NCBI GenBank assembly: GCA_009692305.1 | Contig: SHZK01000014.1 | Span: 1 to 64,000 of the forward strand | Direction of reading: 5' to 3' | Source of the DNA: Gammaproteobacteria bacterium | GTDB taxonomy: Bacteria; Pseudomonadota; Gammaproteobacteria; Pseudomonadales; Pseudohongiellaceae | Length of the DNA stretch: 64,000 bases | Part shown: positions 48,199-58,562 of the stretch, in pieces | Layout: every line of letters begins with the position of its first letter | Numbering within the stretch: position 1 is the first letter of the stretch | Translations under genes and position numbers: made by a program | The notes under the pieces: model-generated | Told to the model about the DNA's origin: nothing | The model's input: the letters and a program-made list of their open reading frames with translations, nothing else | The model's database searches: none

Positions 48199-49026
48199 AT
48201 GACTCAACGCAGCTTTTTCCCCGGTATCGGCGAATTAACTGACGACGATCAGTTTGTGCTGTTTCACGAACGACAGTTGCTCGTGCGAGGGGAAAGCTTT
48301 GTATGGAGCCGTTCCGAGCTGGAATTCATTCTGCTCGATGATACAGAGATATTGCTGATTGATGAGCAAGCTGGTGCGTCGCTTATTGCAGTCAATGCTA
48401 AGCAGGACATAACACAGTTGCTGCAAGCCGAAAAGCGACCCCTGCGGAGTCTACTGACAACTCATGCTGGGCAAGCTTTCAGCATGGCGGGTAAAGCCAA
48501 TCAGGTCCTGGAGTGGTATGCCTCCCATCGCTTCTGCGGAATCTGCGGCAATCCTACTGTACATCACCCGGCACAGCGTGCACTGGTATGCTCGAGTTGT
48601 GAGCAACAGTTTTTTCCACGCATAAACCCATGCGCCATTATGTTGGTTGTAAAAGATGACGAAATTTTACTGGCACGGAATGCACGCTTTAAATCCGGGT
48701 ATTACAGTTGCCTCTCAGGTTTCATGGAAGTGGGAGAGACTCCAGAACAGACAGTGGTAAGAGAGGTGCGGGAGGAGGTGGGGGTGGAGGTTGAAAATGT
48801 GCGTTACGCGAAGAGTCAATCGTGGCCATTTCCATCGCAGCTTATGCTCGGGTTTTACGCGGACTACAAATCCGGAGACATAACGCCAGATGGTGAGGAG
48901 ATTGATGCGGCAGGCTGGTTCAACGTGAATCGTTTACCTCCGGTGCCACCGCCCAATGTCAGCGTTGCCGGCGAGTTGATCCAGGATTACGTGACGCACG
49001 CTCGAAATGCTGGCTTTGAAAAGTGA
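48199..49026 (+). CDS. nudC: NAD(H) pyrophosphatase / NAD-capped RNA decapping Nudix enzyme
   Basis: A 275-residue Nudix hydrolase that splits NADH and removes NAD caps from RNA. The zinc site is Cys113, Cys116, Cys131 and Cys134 (RFCGICGNPT, VCSSCEQQF). The Nudix box begins GFMEVGETPEQTVVREVREE and continues VGVEV. The NudC-specific SQPWPFPxS motif is present as SQSWPFPSQLMLGF. Full length and cytoplasmic. It stands 157 bp after dnaQ. Confidence 0.95.
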   Translation: MTQRSFFPGIGELTDDDQFVLFHERQLLVRGESFVWSRSELEFILLDDTEILLIDEQAGASLIAVNAKQDITQLLQAEKRPLRSLLTTHAGQAFSMAGKANQVLEWYASHRFCGICGNPTVHHPAQRALVCSSCEQQFFPRINPCAIMLVVKDDEILLARNARFKSGYYSCLSGFMEVGETPEQTVVREVREEVGVEVENVRYAKSQSWPFPSQLMLGFYADYKSGDITPDGEEIDAAGWFNVNRLPPVPPPNVSVAGELIQDYVTHARNAGFEK

Positions 49027-49117
49027 TGCATATGCAGGCACAATCACCGGTGGCGGGCATATTAATTGGCATCGGTTCGATAGTAATAAACCATGAGTAA
49101 CTGAAGGAGATTCACCG

Positions 49118-50194
49118 TTGGAATATTTGATCGAATATGGAATGTTTCTTGCCAAGTCAGCGACGATTGTTATTGCAATATTACTTGTTATTGGCGCGAT
49201 TACTGCCAGCAGCAGGCAAAGGAAAAGCGACAAGAAAGGTGTGCTGCGAATTACACCGCTAAACGATCACTTCGATGATTTGCGTGATGAATTGCGCAGG
49301 AATTTGCTAGGTAAGGACGAATTAAAACTCATACACAAACAAGAGAAGAAACAAGAGAAGGCTGAGCTTAAGGCGGAAAAGCTCCGGCTCAAACATAGTA
49401 AGCCGGGCGAAGAGCCGGTGGCAGCGGCAGACACTCGCAAGCGACGTATCTACGTACTCAATTTTGACGGTGACATCGCGGCGGAAGCCGTCAGTTCGCT
49501 GCGGGAAGAAATTAGTGCGGTGCTGACCATGGCGGAAAAAATTGATGAAGTTGTGCTGCGATTGGAAAGTCCGGGCGGGATGGTGCATGCCTACGGTCTC
49601 GCGTCTTCGCAATTGATGCGCCTGAAGAATCAGGAAATACCTCTGACGATTTGTGTCGACAAGGTTGCCGCAAGCGGTGGCTATATGATGGCTTGTCTGG
49701 CCGATCGTCTGATAGCTGCACCGTTTGCCATTCTTGGTTCAATCGGGGTACTGGTACAGTTGCCGAATTTTTACCGCGTCCTCAAAAAGAACGAAATCGA
49801 CTATGAAATAATCACAGCCGGCGAATTCAAGCGCACCCTTACCCAGTTCGGTGAAATTACGCAGAAGGCTCGCGAGAAGGTGCAAGAGGATGTGGACGTA
49901 ATGCATCAGCTGTTCAAGAATTGGGTCAAAGAGCATAGGCCCAGCGTTGACATCGACAAGATAGCGACCGGCGAGACCTGGGTTGGCAAGCAATCGCTTG
50001 AACTCAATATGGTCGATGCGCTCGGCACCAGTGATGAATGTATTTTAAATCTGTGCGAAGAAGCGGACGTTTTCGAGGTTGAGTTTGAAATCAAAAAATC
50101 AATCCAGGACAAGCTGGGAGCTGTGCTGGAAACCAGTATTGGGCGGGTAATTACCCAGTGGATCGAAAGATCGTCACCCAATAAATTCCAGTAA
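49118..50194 (+). CDS. sohB: SohB-type inner membrane serine protease (S49 family)
   Basis: A 358-residue protease of the signal-peptide-peptidase A/SohB group. An N-terminal helix (MFLAKSATIVIAILLVIGAI) anchors it, followed by a charged, lysine-rich coiled region (residues about 70-100, EKKQEKAELKAEKLRLK). The S49 domain has LRLESPGGMVHAYGLASS, the nucleophile serine in VDKVAASGGYMMACLAD, and the lysine of the dyad probably in GEFKRTLTQFGE. The start is TTG at 49118, supported by AAGGAG 9 bases upstream. Confidence 0.93.
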   Translation: MEYLIEYGMFLAKSATIVIAILLVIGAITASSRQRKSDKKGVLRITPLNDHFDDLRDELRRNLLGKDELKLIHKQEKKQEKAELKAEKLRLKHSKPGEEPVAAADTRKRRIYVLNFDGDIAAEAVSSLREEISAVLTMAEKIDEVVLRLESPGGMVHAYGLASSQLMRLKNQEIPLTICVDKVAASGGYMMACLADRLIAAPFAILGSIGVLVQLPNFYRVLKKNEIDYEIITAGEFKRTLTQFGEITQKAREKVQEDVDVMHQLFKNWVKEHRPSVDIDKIATGETWVGKQSLELNMVDALGTSDECILNLCEEADVFEVEFEIKKSIQDKLGAVLETSIGRVITQWIERSSPNKFQ

Positions 50195-50217
50195 TAGCGC
50201 ATATGTCAGGAGTATGA

Positions 50218-51213
50218 GTGGATAAATTCAAGGCATTTCAAGTTAGCGAAACTGGCGATAAACATTTCACAGCGACCATCGTCGATCGCACGCTGGATGA
50301 GCTGCCTGCCGGCGATGTGCTGATCAGGGTCAAATACTCCTCGCTCAATTACAAGGACGCCTTGTCAGCGAGTGGAAATAAGGGAGTAACCAGACAATTT
50401 CCCCATACACCTGGCATTGATGCCGCTGGCACGGTTGCGGCATCCACTGTCGATAGCGTGAAGCCAGGCGATGCTGTCATTGTTATTGGTTACGATCTTG
50501 GTATGAATACTGCTGGCGGATTTGGGCAATATATTCGAGTACCTGCTGCCTGGGTGGTGAAGTGTCCGCCAGCTCTTAGTCTGCGTGAGTCCATGATTAT
50601 TGGTACTGCTGGCTTCACTGCTGCGCTCTGTGTGGAGAAGCTGATTACTAATGGTGTCACGCCGCAAGCCGGACCCATACTCGTGACTGGTGCGACCGGT
50701 GGCGTAGGCATCATCGCGGTCGCATTGCTGCACAAACTCGGCTACCAGGTGAGCGCAAGTACCGGCAAACCTGAAGAACATGAGCTATTATGCAGCCTCG
50801 GTGCCAATGAATTGCTGGATAGAGCGCTGCTCAGCGCAGAAAATCCGAAACCACTTTTAAAAGAGCAATGGGCCGGGGCAGTTGATGTTGTCGGAGGCGA
50901 GACTCTGGCTAATGTCATCAAGTCCATGCGCTACGGTGGCAGTGTGGCTTGCTGTGGACTGGTACAGTCGATAGCTTTCAAAGCGACGGTGCTCCCATTT
51001 ATTCTGCGCGGCGTAAATCTGTTGGGAGTGGATTCTGTGCAATTACCGCTTTCAGCCAAGGCGGCGCTGTGGGGCAAGCTGGCTAATGCTTGGAAGCTCA
51101 GCAACCTGGAATCCTTGTGCCGCGAAATTGGCTTCGATGCTTTATCTGCCGCGTTACAAGAGGTGCTCGCAGGCAAAGCGACGGGCCGCTATGTGTTGAA
51201 TCTTGACAGATAG
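50218..51213 (+). CDS. acuI: AcuI/YhdH-type acrylyl-CoA reductase (NADPH)
   Basis: A 331-residue zinc-free medium-chain dehydrogenase that reduces acrylyl-CoA to propionyl-CoA, a toxic intermediate in DMSP and hydroxypropionate metabolism. The catalytic-domain start is VKYSSLNYKDALSASGNKGV, followed by PHTPGIDAAGTV; the NADPH loop is ILVTGATGGVGIIAVALLHK near 160, and YGGSVACCGLVQS is typical. The start is GTG at 50218. It follows sohB by 23 bp. Closely related to Escherichia coli YhdH; substrate range is inferred from the family. Confidence 0.92.
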   Translation: MDKFKAFQVSETGDKHFTATIVDRTLDELPAGDVLIRVKYSSLNYKDALSASGNKGVTRQFPHTPGIDAAGTVAASTVDSVKPGDAVIVIGYDLGMNTAGGFGQYIRVPAAWVVKCPPALSLRESMIIGTAGFTAALCVEKLITNGVTPQAGPILVTGATGGVGIIAVALLHKLGYQVSASTGKPEEHELLCSLGANELLDRALLSAENPKPLLKEQWAGAVDVVGGETLANVIKSMRYGGSVACCGLVQSIAFKATVLPFILRGVNLLGVDSVQLPLSAKAALWGKLANAWKLSNLESLCREIGFDALSAALQEVLAGKATGRYVLNLDR

Positions 51214-51222
51214 CAACAAGGA

Positions 51223-52383
51223 TCAATCACGACGCAACCTGGCATTGGTCGCGATCGGAGTCGGGCACAGCATCACCACGATATAAGATGACACAACAAA
51301 TGTCAGGATAGCGGCAGCCTGGATAACGAGAGACGCCGTCTCATTGATCATGCCTGACTGGGTTGCGACATATGCAATCAACAGCGAGAACTCACTGATT
51401 TGACCAAGGCGCAATCCTGCGTCCCACGCGAGCCGATTGCGCTCGCTGAATCTTCGCAGTAAATAATGAAACACAACCGGCTTTACTGTAAGCGCCAGTA
51501 CTGCAAGCAATAGTGCGGGTGCGATGATCTGCGGGAACAGGCCCACATTAAACTGTGCGCCAAGGGAGAAGAAAAACAGGATCAGGAAAAAGTCGCGCAG
51601 TGGTTTCAGATTGTCAGCAATGTACAGGGCAATCGGGCTGGTTGCTAATGCGACTCCCGCAGCAAATGCACCTATTTCTGCCGAAAGACCCATAAAGGCT
51701 GCCAGTGCACTCATTCCCAAACACCAGCCTATGGCCAACAGGAAAATGTATTCCAGAAAGTGATCGAAGCGCGCGATGAGAGGCACCAGTACATAGTGGG
51801 CGGCGTAGTAGGCAAAGGCTATCAACAGAGGAAAAGCGAGCAGTACCCGCAGTGCTGAAGATTGTTCAAGATTGCCTGAATCGAGAAACACGAGCAGGAC
51901 GATAGCCATGAAATCCTGTAACAGGAGGATGCCAACCATCAGCTCTCCCATATGCTTTTGATGCAAAACCGTAGTCGGCAGCAATTTGATGCCAATGATA
52001 GTACTCGAAAAGATCATGCTGAATCCGATAACCAGGCTCTCGGTATACGAGAAACTGAATAGCAGGCCAGTACCAATACCGAGCAGGATGAAAACTACAA
52101 AACTCGCCAGCGTGACGAGCAGCGTCTTCTTTAACGTAGCCATGAGTTTGCTGGGTTGCATATCCAGACCGAGCAGAAACAACAGGAAGATGATGCCGAA
52201 TTCAGCTATGTCAGTGAGCAGCGCGGGGTCAGAGATCAGTTTGAAGCCAAATGGACCGAGTATGACGCCGATGAATATATAGGCAACGAGCGGCGGTTGG
52301 CGGAAAAACAGCGCGAACGTGGAAAGCAGTGCAGCGCCACTGAAAATCAGGAAAAACGAAAACAGCAGGGAATTTGGTTCCAC
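51223..52383 (-). CDS. CPA2-type cation/proton antiporter core
   Basis: A 386-residue inner membrane protein with about twelve helices of the monovalent cation:proton antiporter-2 family (KefB/KefC-like). Recognisable parts are the LVAYIFIGVILGPFGF start, the FLLFLLGLDMQPSKL segment, the LLLQDFMAIVLLVFL motif and the LSAEIGAFAAGVALATSP ion-binding region. The regulatory TrkA-N/RCK domain of KefB/KefC is absent: the frame ends soon after the last helix, so this is a short form. The start is GTG at 52383, behind AGGAG at longer than usual spacing. Convergent with acuI. Confidence 0.9.
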   Translation of the reverse strand: MEPNSLLFSFFLIFSGAALLSTFALFFRQPPLVAYIFIGVILGPFGFKLISDPALLTDIAEFGIIFLLFLLGLDMQPSKLMATLKKTLLVTLASFVVFILLGIGTGLLFSFSYTESLVIGFSMIFSSTIIGIKLLPTTVLHQKHMGELMVGILLLQDFMAIVLLVFLDSGNLEQSSALRVLLAFPLLIAFAYYAAHYVLVPLIARFDHFLEYIFLLAIGWCLGMSALAAFMGLSAEIGAFAAGVALATSPIALYIADNLKPLRDFFLILFFFSLGAQFNVGLFPQIIAPALLLAVLALTVKPVVFHYLLRRFSERNRLAWDAGLRLGQISEFSLLIAYVATQSGMINETASLVIQAAAILTFVVSSYIVVMLCPTPIATNARLRRD

Positions 52384-52424
52384 GACTGGCAGGGCTCCTG
52401 ATTCAGATTAACTGGAATGCGGTT

Positions 52425-52925
52425 TTAGCGGCGCCGAAACAATGGCAAAGGTTCAGTTATGGTTGCCTGATAGCCGGTCTTGAAATCAGAGAATGCCTGC
52501 AGGCACAGATTCTCGTCCTGATCATGACGCAAATCGAAGGCATTGAAACCGCAGCGAGACATATAGTAAAGCTGGTCCCGCAGCACATCGCCCATGGCGC
52601 GAATCTCGCCCTGATATTTGAAGTGTTCGCGCAATGCTCTTGCATTCGTGTAGGAGCGACCATCAGAAAATTTTGGGAAATTCAGCGCAATCAAGGCAAA
52701 TGCATGCAGCGGCTCGCCGATGTCGGCAACGTTTTCATCGCTATCAAGCCAGATCGCTAAGCCGCCGGCATAATCCTTTAATTCGGCCTGGTAATTTTTC
52801 CAGAACTTGAAAGGCACGATAAGATTTTTCCCAGGTAGTGCCCGTAACACTTCGGGTCCGCTGGCTTCTTTCAATACGGTCCAGCGATCAGGGGTTAATG
52901 CTCCGTCTTTAATCAACTTTGGCAT
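52425..52925 (-). CDS. DUF934 protein, sulfite reductase partner
   Basis: A 166-residue DUF934 protein, a family found almost only next to sulfite reductase and other assimilatory sulfur genes; its role is not settled. Core blocks are IALNFPKFSDGRSYTNARAL and ALREHFKYQGEIRAMGDVLR, then LYYMSRCGFNAFDLR with a conserved cysteine. The ATG at 52925 lies inside the end of cysI (17-bp overlap), so the two are translationally coupled. Cytoplasmic. Confidence 0.93.
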   Translation of the reverse strand: MPKLIKDGALTPDRWTVLKEASGPEVLRALPGKNLIVPFKFWKNYQAELKDYAGGLAIWLDSDENVADIGEPLHAFALIALNFPKFSDGRSYTNARALREHFKYQGEIRAMGDVLRDQLYYMSRCGFNAFDLRHDQDENLCLQAFSDFKTGYQATITEPLPLFRRR

Positions 52926-54567
52926 AGACACTTTCCTTGAATGGATCTATTCCTATGCGGTTGTACGTATCGATAAATTTCTCACCCGGCTCGCGTTGTG
53001 CTTTATAGACGTTGACGATTTTCTCGACGACATCGGGGATTTCTTCTTGCGCAAAAGAGGGGCCGATAATTTTGCCCAGACTGGCTTCGTTCTTTGACGA
53101 ACCCCCCAGAGAAATCTGGTAATACTCTTCACCTTTCTTGTCGACGCCAAGAATTCCGATGTTACCCACATGGTGATGACCGCAGGCATTCATGCAACCA
53201 GATATATTGAGGTTCATCTGGCCGATGTTTTTGAGTTCGGTTAAATCTGAAAAACGCCGTTGCACAGCTTCTGCAATGGGTATGGATTTGGCGTTGGCGA
53301 GGGCGCAGAAATCACCACCCGGGCAGCATATTATGTCAGTTAGTAAGCCAAGGTTATGGCTCGCCAGCGATTGTGAACTGAGCGCTTGCCACAAGGTAAA
53401 TAATTGGTCCTGTCTTACGTCAGCCAACACTATGTTCTGATGATGGCTGACACGCACCTCACCAAAACTGTAAGACTCGGCCAGAGCGGCCAGATGCTCG
53501 AGTTGACGATCAGTGACATCGCCCGGAGCCACCCCGGTTTCCTTGAAGCTGACAGTGGCAATGGCATAGCCTGGCATTTTGTGTGGCCGTACATTTTGCT
53601 CGTACCAGTTGGCAAACAGAACGTTGTCTTGTAAATGCCGGGTTAGCTCGGCTGGCTCATTGGAGAGATCCGCATAATTCGGATCCGTGAAGAAACTCTT
53701 GCAGCGTGCAATTTCGGCGTCAGTAAGAGTCAGCGCCGAATCCTTGATAACTGCCCATTCAGCCATGACCTTGGTTGTGAACTCTGCCACTCCGAGTTCC
53801 TTGACGAGAATCTTGATTCTGGCTTTGTATTTGTTGTCGCGACGGCCCTCACGATTATAGACCCGCAGAATCGCTTCAAGCGCGGTGAGCAGGTGCTGTT
53901 TTTCGACGAACTTGAATACTTCCTGGCCAATAACCGGTGTGCGGCCAAGACCACCGCCGGCGAGAATTCGAAAGCCGATGGTTTCAGCAGGGCCCTTTAC
54001 CAGGTAGACGCCAATGTCGTGCACTTGGGTCGCCGCCTGATCGATTTTGGTACCGCATACGGCAATCTTGAACTTGCGCGGCAGAAAGGCGAATTCGGGA
54101 TGGAATGTGGACCACTGCCGGATTATTTCACAGTAGGGGCGTGCATCCTCCAACTCATCGGGAGCAACTCCTGCGAATTGGTCGGTGGTGGTATTGCGTA
54201 TGCAATTGCCGCTGGTCTGGATCGCATGCATTTCCACTTCGGCCAGATGTGCCAGTATATCGGGCACATCTTCCAGTTGCGGCCAATTGAACTGAATGTT
54301 TTGACGCGTCGTGAAGTGTCCATAACCTTTGTCATAATAACGGGCGATATGGGCTAGTTTGCGCAGTTGGGTCGAAGAGAGCAGGCCATAAGGAACAGCG
54401 ATGCGCAGCATTGGTGCAAGGCGCTGAATATACAAGCCGTTTTGCAGGCGTAGAGGCAGGAACTCACTGTCCTCCAGTTTGCCACTCAGAAAACGATTGG
54501 TCTGGTCGCGAAACTGGGCGACACGGTCAGCCAGCATTTGATGATCGTAATTGTCATATCGGTACAT
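52909..54567 (-). CDS. cysI: Nitrite/sulfite reductase hemoprotein (assimilatory)
   Basis: A 552-residue siroheme and 4Fe-4S enzyme that reduces sulfite to sulfide. The N-terminal ferredoxin-like half has YGHFTTRQNIQFNW, and the substrate region has HAIQTSGNCIRNTTTDQFAG. The cluster and siroheme cysteines are in CCPGGDFCALANA and NISGCMNACGHHHVG. The pairing with DUF934 points to the sulfite-reducing, ferredoxin- or CysJ-independent type rather than nitrite reductase. The ATG at 54567 is chosen; the frame is open to 54735 but overlaps metH there. Confidence 0.92.
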   Translation of the reverse strand: MYRYDNYDHQMLADRVAQFRDQTNRFLSGKLEDSEFLPLRLQNGLYIQRLAPMLRIAVPYGLLSSTQLRKLAHIARYYDKGYGHFTTRQNIQFNWPQLEDVPDILAHLAEVEMHAIQTSGNCIRNTTTDQFAGVAPDELEDARPYCEIIRQWSTFHPEFAFLPRKFKIAVCGTKIDQAATQVHDIGVYLVKGPAETIGFRILAGGGLGRTPVIGQEVFKFVEKQHLLTALEAILRVYNREGRRDNKYKARIKILVKELGVAEFTTKVMAEWAVIKDSALTLTDAEIARCKSFFTDPNYADLSNEPAELTRHLQDNVLFANWYEQNVRPHKMPGYAIATVSFKETGVAPGDVTDRQLEHLAALAESYSFGEVRVSHHQNIVLADVRQDQLFTLWQALSSQSLASHNLGLLTDIICCPGGDFCALANAKSIPIAEAVQRRFSDLTELKNIGQMNLNISGCMNACGHHHVGNIGILGVDKKGEEYYQISLGGSSKNEASLGKIIGPSFAQEEIPDVVEKIVNVYKAQREPGEKFIDTYNRIGIDPFKESVYAKVD

Positions 54568-54646
54568 AGGTGCGAATGTCTTATCTGGAGGAGTCCTATT
54601 GTAATCAATGCAATTTTGATTTGTAAGCTGGTCAGAAAATGTGCGC

Positions 54647-54675
54647 ACCGGGCAGTCAAACTGAGCACGCCCGGT
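54647..54675 (-). terminator. Hairpin between metH and cysI
   Basis: On the minus strand ACCGGGC, a 15-base loop, then GCCCGGT, 12 bases past the metH stop, followed by a mixed stretch with a short T-run (ATTTTC). It could weaken transcription from metH into cysI; the stem is short, so a full terminator is doubtful. Confidence 0.45.
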
Positions 54676-54686
54676 CGCGCAGTAGC

Positions 54687-57600
54687 CTATTCCAGATTCG
54701 GAGCCAATAGTCGCGCCATCGCATCTGGGTCCCATTGTTTGCGCGCTGCAAGGTCATCAGATTGCTCACGTGTGATCTTGCCAACTGCGAAATAGCGCGC
54801 ATCTGGATGGGAAAAATAGAAGCCGCTGACACTTGCTGCTGGCGCCATCGCATAGCTTTCAGTTAATTCCATACCGGTATTCGCGGTAACGTCCAGCAGC
54901 TTGAACAAGGTGCGCTTCTCTGAATGATCGGGACAAGCCGGGTAGCCAGGTGCTGGCCGAATGCCCTGATACTGCTCACGGATCAATTCTTCGTTGCCAA
55001 GTTGTTCATCCACTGCATAGGCCCAGAACTCCTTGCGCACGCGCTGGTGCAGACGCTCGGCGAACGCCTCTGCCAGTCGATCAGCCAGTGCCTTCACCAT
55101 AAGCGCATTGTAATCATTGTTCTCTTTCTGATATTTCAAGGCCAACGCATCGACGCCGAGCCCGGTAGTCAGTGCAAAACCACCAATGAAGTCCTCGACT
55201 TGATCAGAGTCAGCAATGTAATCGGCCAGTGACAGATTGGGTAGGGCATCGGCCTTCGGTGCTTGCTGGCGCAGGAAGTGCAAGGTCGCCAGCGGCTGGT
55301 TGCTGCCGTTGAGCAATTGCACGTCATTGACCCCTTGTTTGCGCGCAGGCCAGAAGCCAATTACGGCGCGTGCTTCCAGCAATTGTTCCGAAATGAGTTT
55401 ATCCAGCATTGTCTGTGCGTCTTTGAACAGGTCCCTGGCAGCTTCGCCAACTTTTTCATCAGTTAATATTGCGGGATATTTGCCCGCCAGTCCCCACGTG
55501 ATAAAGAATGGAGTCCAGTCGATATATTCAACTAGTTCCCGCAGCGGATACTGCGTCAGCACTTTGGTGCCAACGAATTGGGGTTTTGGCGGTTGGTAGT
55601 AATCCCATTCGGCACGCAGGCGATTGCTATTCGCTGCTTGGAAACTCAACAGTTGCCGTTTCTTGTTGCGGTTCGCGGTACGCTCACGAATTTCCACATA
55701 TTCCTGGCGAATGGCCGAACAGTAATCCGCCTTATTCTCGGCGTTCAGCAGATTGCTCACAACCGTTACGCTGCGCGAGGCATCCGGTACATAGACGGTG
55801 CTGTCATTCTTGTAGTTCTGTTCAATCTTGACTGCCGTGTGTGCCTTCGACGTGGTTGCGCCGCCAATTAGCAGCGGTATTTTGAAACCGAGTCGTTGCA
55901 TTTCACTGGCGACGTGCACCATTTCGTCCAGCGAAGGAGTGATCAAGCCGCTGAGGCCGATAATATCGACCTTTTCTTCCAGCGCAGTTTTCAGGATTCG
56001 CTCGGAAGACACCATTACGCCCAAGTCGATGATGTCGTAATTATTGCAGCCAAGTACCACCCCCACGATGTTCTTGCCAATATCATGGACATCGCCTTTT
56101 ACCGTGGCGAGCAGGATCTTGCCTTTGCTTTGGATGGCACCGCCAGCTTTATCCGCTTCTATATAAGGCAGCAAGTAGGCAACGGCCTGTTTCATTACGC
56201 GCGCGCTCTTCACCACTTGCGGCAGGAACATCTTGCCACTGCCGAAGAGGTCGCCGACTTGATCCATGCCGCGCATTAACGGGCCTTCGATTACATGTAT
56301 CGGTTTGTCTGCTTGCTGGCGAGCCGCCTCGGCATCGGTCTCGATGAATTTGGTAATGCCTTTGACCAGCGCATAGGCCAGCCGATCCTCCACGGATAGC
56401 TCCCGCCAGGACAAGTCTTCTACCCGTTCAACTCCGGCGGAGCCACTGGTCGCCTGCGCCACTTCCATGAGTTTCTCTGTGGCTTCGGGATTACGGTTGA
56501 GAACGACATCCTCCACAGCTTTTTTCAGTGCAGGCTCGATATCGTCGTAAACGGCGAGTTGGCCTGCATTGACAATGCCCATGGTGAGGCCAGCTTTGAT
56601 CGCGTGGTACAGGAACACGGAATGAATCGCTTCCCGCACAATGTTGTTGCCGCGAAATGAGAAAGAAACGTTGCTTACGCCACCGGATATGTGAGCATGC
56701 GGCAGGTTCTTTTTGATGAATTTGCAGCTGTTGATAAAATCCACGGCATAGTTGTTATGTTCTTCGATGCCAGTGCCAATGGCAAAAATGTTTGGATCGA
56801 AGATAATATCGCTTGGGGGAAAATCAAGCTTCTCGACCAGCAAATCATAACTGCGTTTGCAGATGGCATTCTTGCGTTCCAGTGTGTCGGCCTGACCGGA
56901 TTCATCGAAGGCCATAACAATCACGGCTGCGCCATATTTTTGGCACAGCCTCGCCTTGACCAGGAAATCTTTCTCGCCTTCCTTGAGGCTGATGGAATTC
57001 ACCACTGCCTTGCCTTGCACGCATTTCAGTCCGGCTTCAATGATGTCCCACTTGGAGGAGTCGATCATCAGAGGTACTTTGCTGATATCAGGTTCTGAGG
57101 CGATAAGTTTCAGGAACTTGACCATGGCCCCCTGGGAATCAAGCATGCCTTCGTCCATGTTGATGTCGATGATCTGCGCACCGGACTCAACCTGTTGACG
57201 TGCTACTTCCAGAGCTTCGTCATATTTCTCGCCGCGAATCAGATCTGCAAATTTTGTTGATCCGGTAATGTTGGTGCGTTCGCCGATGTTTACGAACAGG
57301 GAATGCGGGTCGATGCTGAATGCTTCCAGGCCGCTGAGGCGACAGGCAGGTTGCAGAACTGGAATTGCTCGTGGCCTCAGATTTTTGACTGTCGCTGCGA
57401 TTGCGGCGATATGGTCTGGAGTGGTGCCGCAACAACCGCCGACAATATTCACAAAACCCTGACGCGCAAATTCGCCGATGATTGCGGCCATTTCGTCGGG
57501 GCCCTGGTCGTATTCACCAAATTCGTTGGGGAGTCCCGCATTGGGATGCGTGGAGACATAGGTATCCACAATCGCTGCGGTCTCTTCGATATGGGGACGC

Positions 57601-58379
57601 AGCTGTTCCGCGCCCAGCGCACAGTTAAAGCCGATAGATAGAGGCTGTGCGTGGCTGATGGAATTGCAAAATGCGGCTACGGTCTGACCCGAGAGTGTTC
57701 TGCCACTGCCATCGGTGATGGTGCCAGAAATCATGATCGGCAAACTAAAGCCGCGTTGTTCGAAACAATTCTGGATGGCGTATATGGCGGCCTTGGCATT
57801 GAGGGTATCGAAAGCAGTCTCCACCATCAAAATATCCGCGCCGCCATCTATCAAGCCATTGGCAGAGTTCGTGTAGTCAGCCACGAGATCATCGAAACTT
57901 GTGTTTCTGAAGCCAGGATCGTTTACATCGGGTGAAATGGAAGCCGTCTTGCTGGTTGGCCCCAATACCCCGGCAACGAAGCGCGGCTGCTCAGGCGTCG
58001 TTGCTGCAATTTCATCACATGCCTCACGGGCGAGCGTGGCGGCACTCTTATTCAGCTCATAGGCGAGATCTTGTAACTGGTAGTCAGCTTGCGAAGCACG
58101 AGTAGAATTAAAGGTGTTGGTTTCGACTATGTCAGCTCCCGCGCGCAAGTAGGCGAGGTGGATTTGTTTGATCACCTCGGGCTGGGTAAGCGTGAGCAAG
58201 TCATTATTCCCGGACAAGTCGTGCGGGTAATCTTTAAAACGCTCACCACGAAACTGTGCATCAGACAATTTCCTGGACTGGATCATCGTGCCCATTGCAC
58301 CATCAAGCACCAGAATTCGCTGTGCCAGGAGGGTGCGGAGCAAGGGTTCCCGGTTTACCGGAGTAGTTACTTTAGTCAT
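54687..58379 (-). CDS. metH: Cobalamin-dependent methionine synthase
   Basis: A 1230-residue four-domain enzyme that transfers a methyl group from methyltetrahydrofolate to homocysteine through cobalamin. The homocysteine domain begins ILVDGAMGT-like ([16 protein letters not shown]) and its zinc cysteines include [15 protein letters not shown] near 310; the pterin domain has [16 protein letters not shown] sequence ([20 protein letters not shown]) near 400; the B12 loop is [20 protein letters not shown] near 765; the activation domain contains the SAM signature [15 protein letters not shown] near 1140. Full length. No cobalamin riboswitch was seen upstream. It is followed by cysI on the same strand. 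Confidence 0.97.
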   Translation of the reverse strand: MTKVTTPVNREPLLRTLLAQRILVLDGAMGTMIQSRKLSDAQFRGERFKDYPHDLSGNNDLLTLTQPEVIKQIHLAYLRAGADIVETNTFNSTRASQADYQLQDLAYELNKSAATLAREACDEIAATTPEQPRFVAGVLGPTSKTASISPDVNDPGFRNTSFDDLVADYTNSANGLIDGGADILMVETAFDTLNAKAAIYAIQNCFEQRGFSLPIMISGTITDGSGRTLSGQTVAAFCNSISHAQPLSIGFNCALGAEQLRPHIEETAAIVDTYVSTHPNAGLPNEFGEYDQGPDEMAAIIGEFARQGFVNIVGGCCGTTPDHIAAIAATVKNLRPRAIPVLQPACRLSGLEAFSIDPHSLFVNIGERTNITGSTKFADLIRGEKYDEALEVARQQVESGAQIIDINMDEGMLDSQGAMVKFLKLIASEPDISKVPLMIDSSKWDIIEAGLKCVQGKAVVNSISLKEGEKDFLVKARLCQKYGAAVIVMAFDESGQADTLERKNAICKRSYDLLVEKLDFPPSDIIFDPNIFAIGTGIEEHNNYAVDFINSCKFIKKNLPHAHISGGVSNVSFSFRGNNIVREAIHSVFLYHAIKAGLTMGIVNAGQLAVYDDIEPALKKAVEDVVLNRNPEATEKLMEVAQATSGSAGVERVEDLSWRELSVEDRLAYALVKGITKFIETDAEAARQQADKPIHVIEGPLMRGMDQVGDLFGSGKMFLPQVVKSARVMKQAVAYLLPYIEADKAGGAIQSKGKILLATVKGDVHDIGKNIVGVVLGCNNYDIIDLGVMVSSERILKTALEEKVDIIGLSGLITPSLDEMVHVASEMQRLGFKIPLLIGGATTSKAHTAVKIEQNYKNDSTVYVPDASRSVTVVSNLLNAENKADYCSAIRQEYVEIRERTANRNKKRQLLSFQAANSNRLRAEWDYYQPPKPQFVGTKVLTQYPLRELVEYIDWTPFFITWGLAGKYPAILTDEKVGEAARDLFKDAQTMLDKLISEQLLEARAVIGFWPARKQGVNDVQLLNGSNQPLATLHFLRQQAPKADALPNLSLADYIADSDQVEDFIGGFALTTGLGVDALALKYQKENNDYNALMVKALADRLAEAFAERLHQRVRKEFWAYAVDEQLGNEELIREQYQGIRPAPGYPACPDHSEKRTLFKLLDVTANTGMELTESYAMAPAASVSGFYFSHPDARYFAVGKITREQSDDLAARKQWDPDAMARLLAPNLE

Positions 58380-58562
58380 TCACCTGTGCCTGAAAATTCA
58401 CGAACATCGATGTATTGGGGGCTCTAAAAAAGTCGGCAATTCTAGCAGACCCGTGCCTGTGTCTTGCGATAGAATAACTGAGCAATTCACTCAGGTATTC
58501 TAATTCAATTGTGAATGGAGTAATATCGGTCGCTGTCGTTTCGAGAATTGAGAGAATTACCC

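Noticed and set aside
58380..58562. Cobalamin or SAM riboswitch before metH
   Set aside because: The gap is only 183 bp, shared with the nfuA promoter, and none of the conserved cobalamin or SAM riboswitch core sequences was found.
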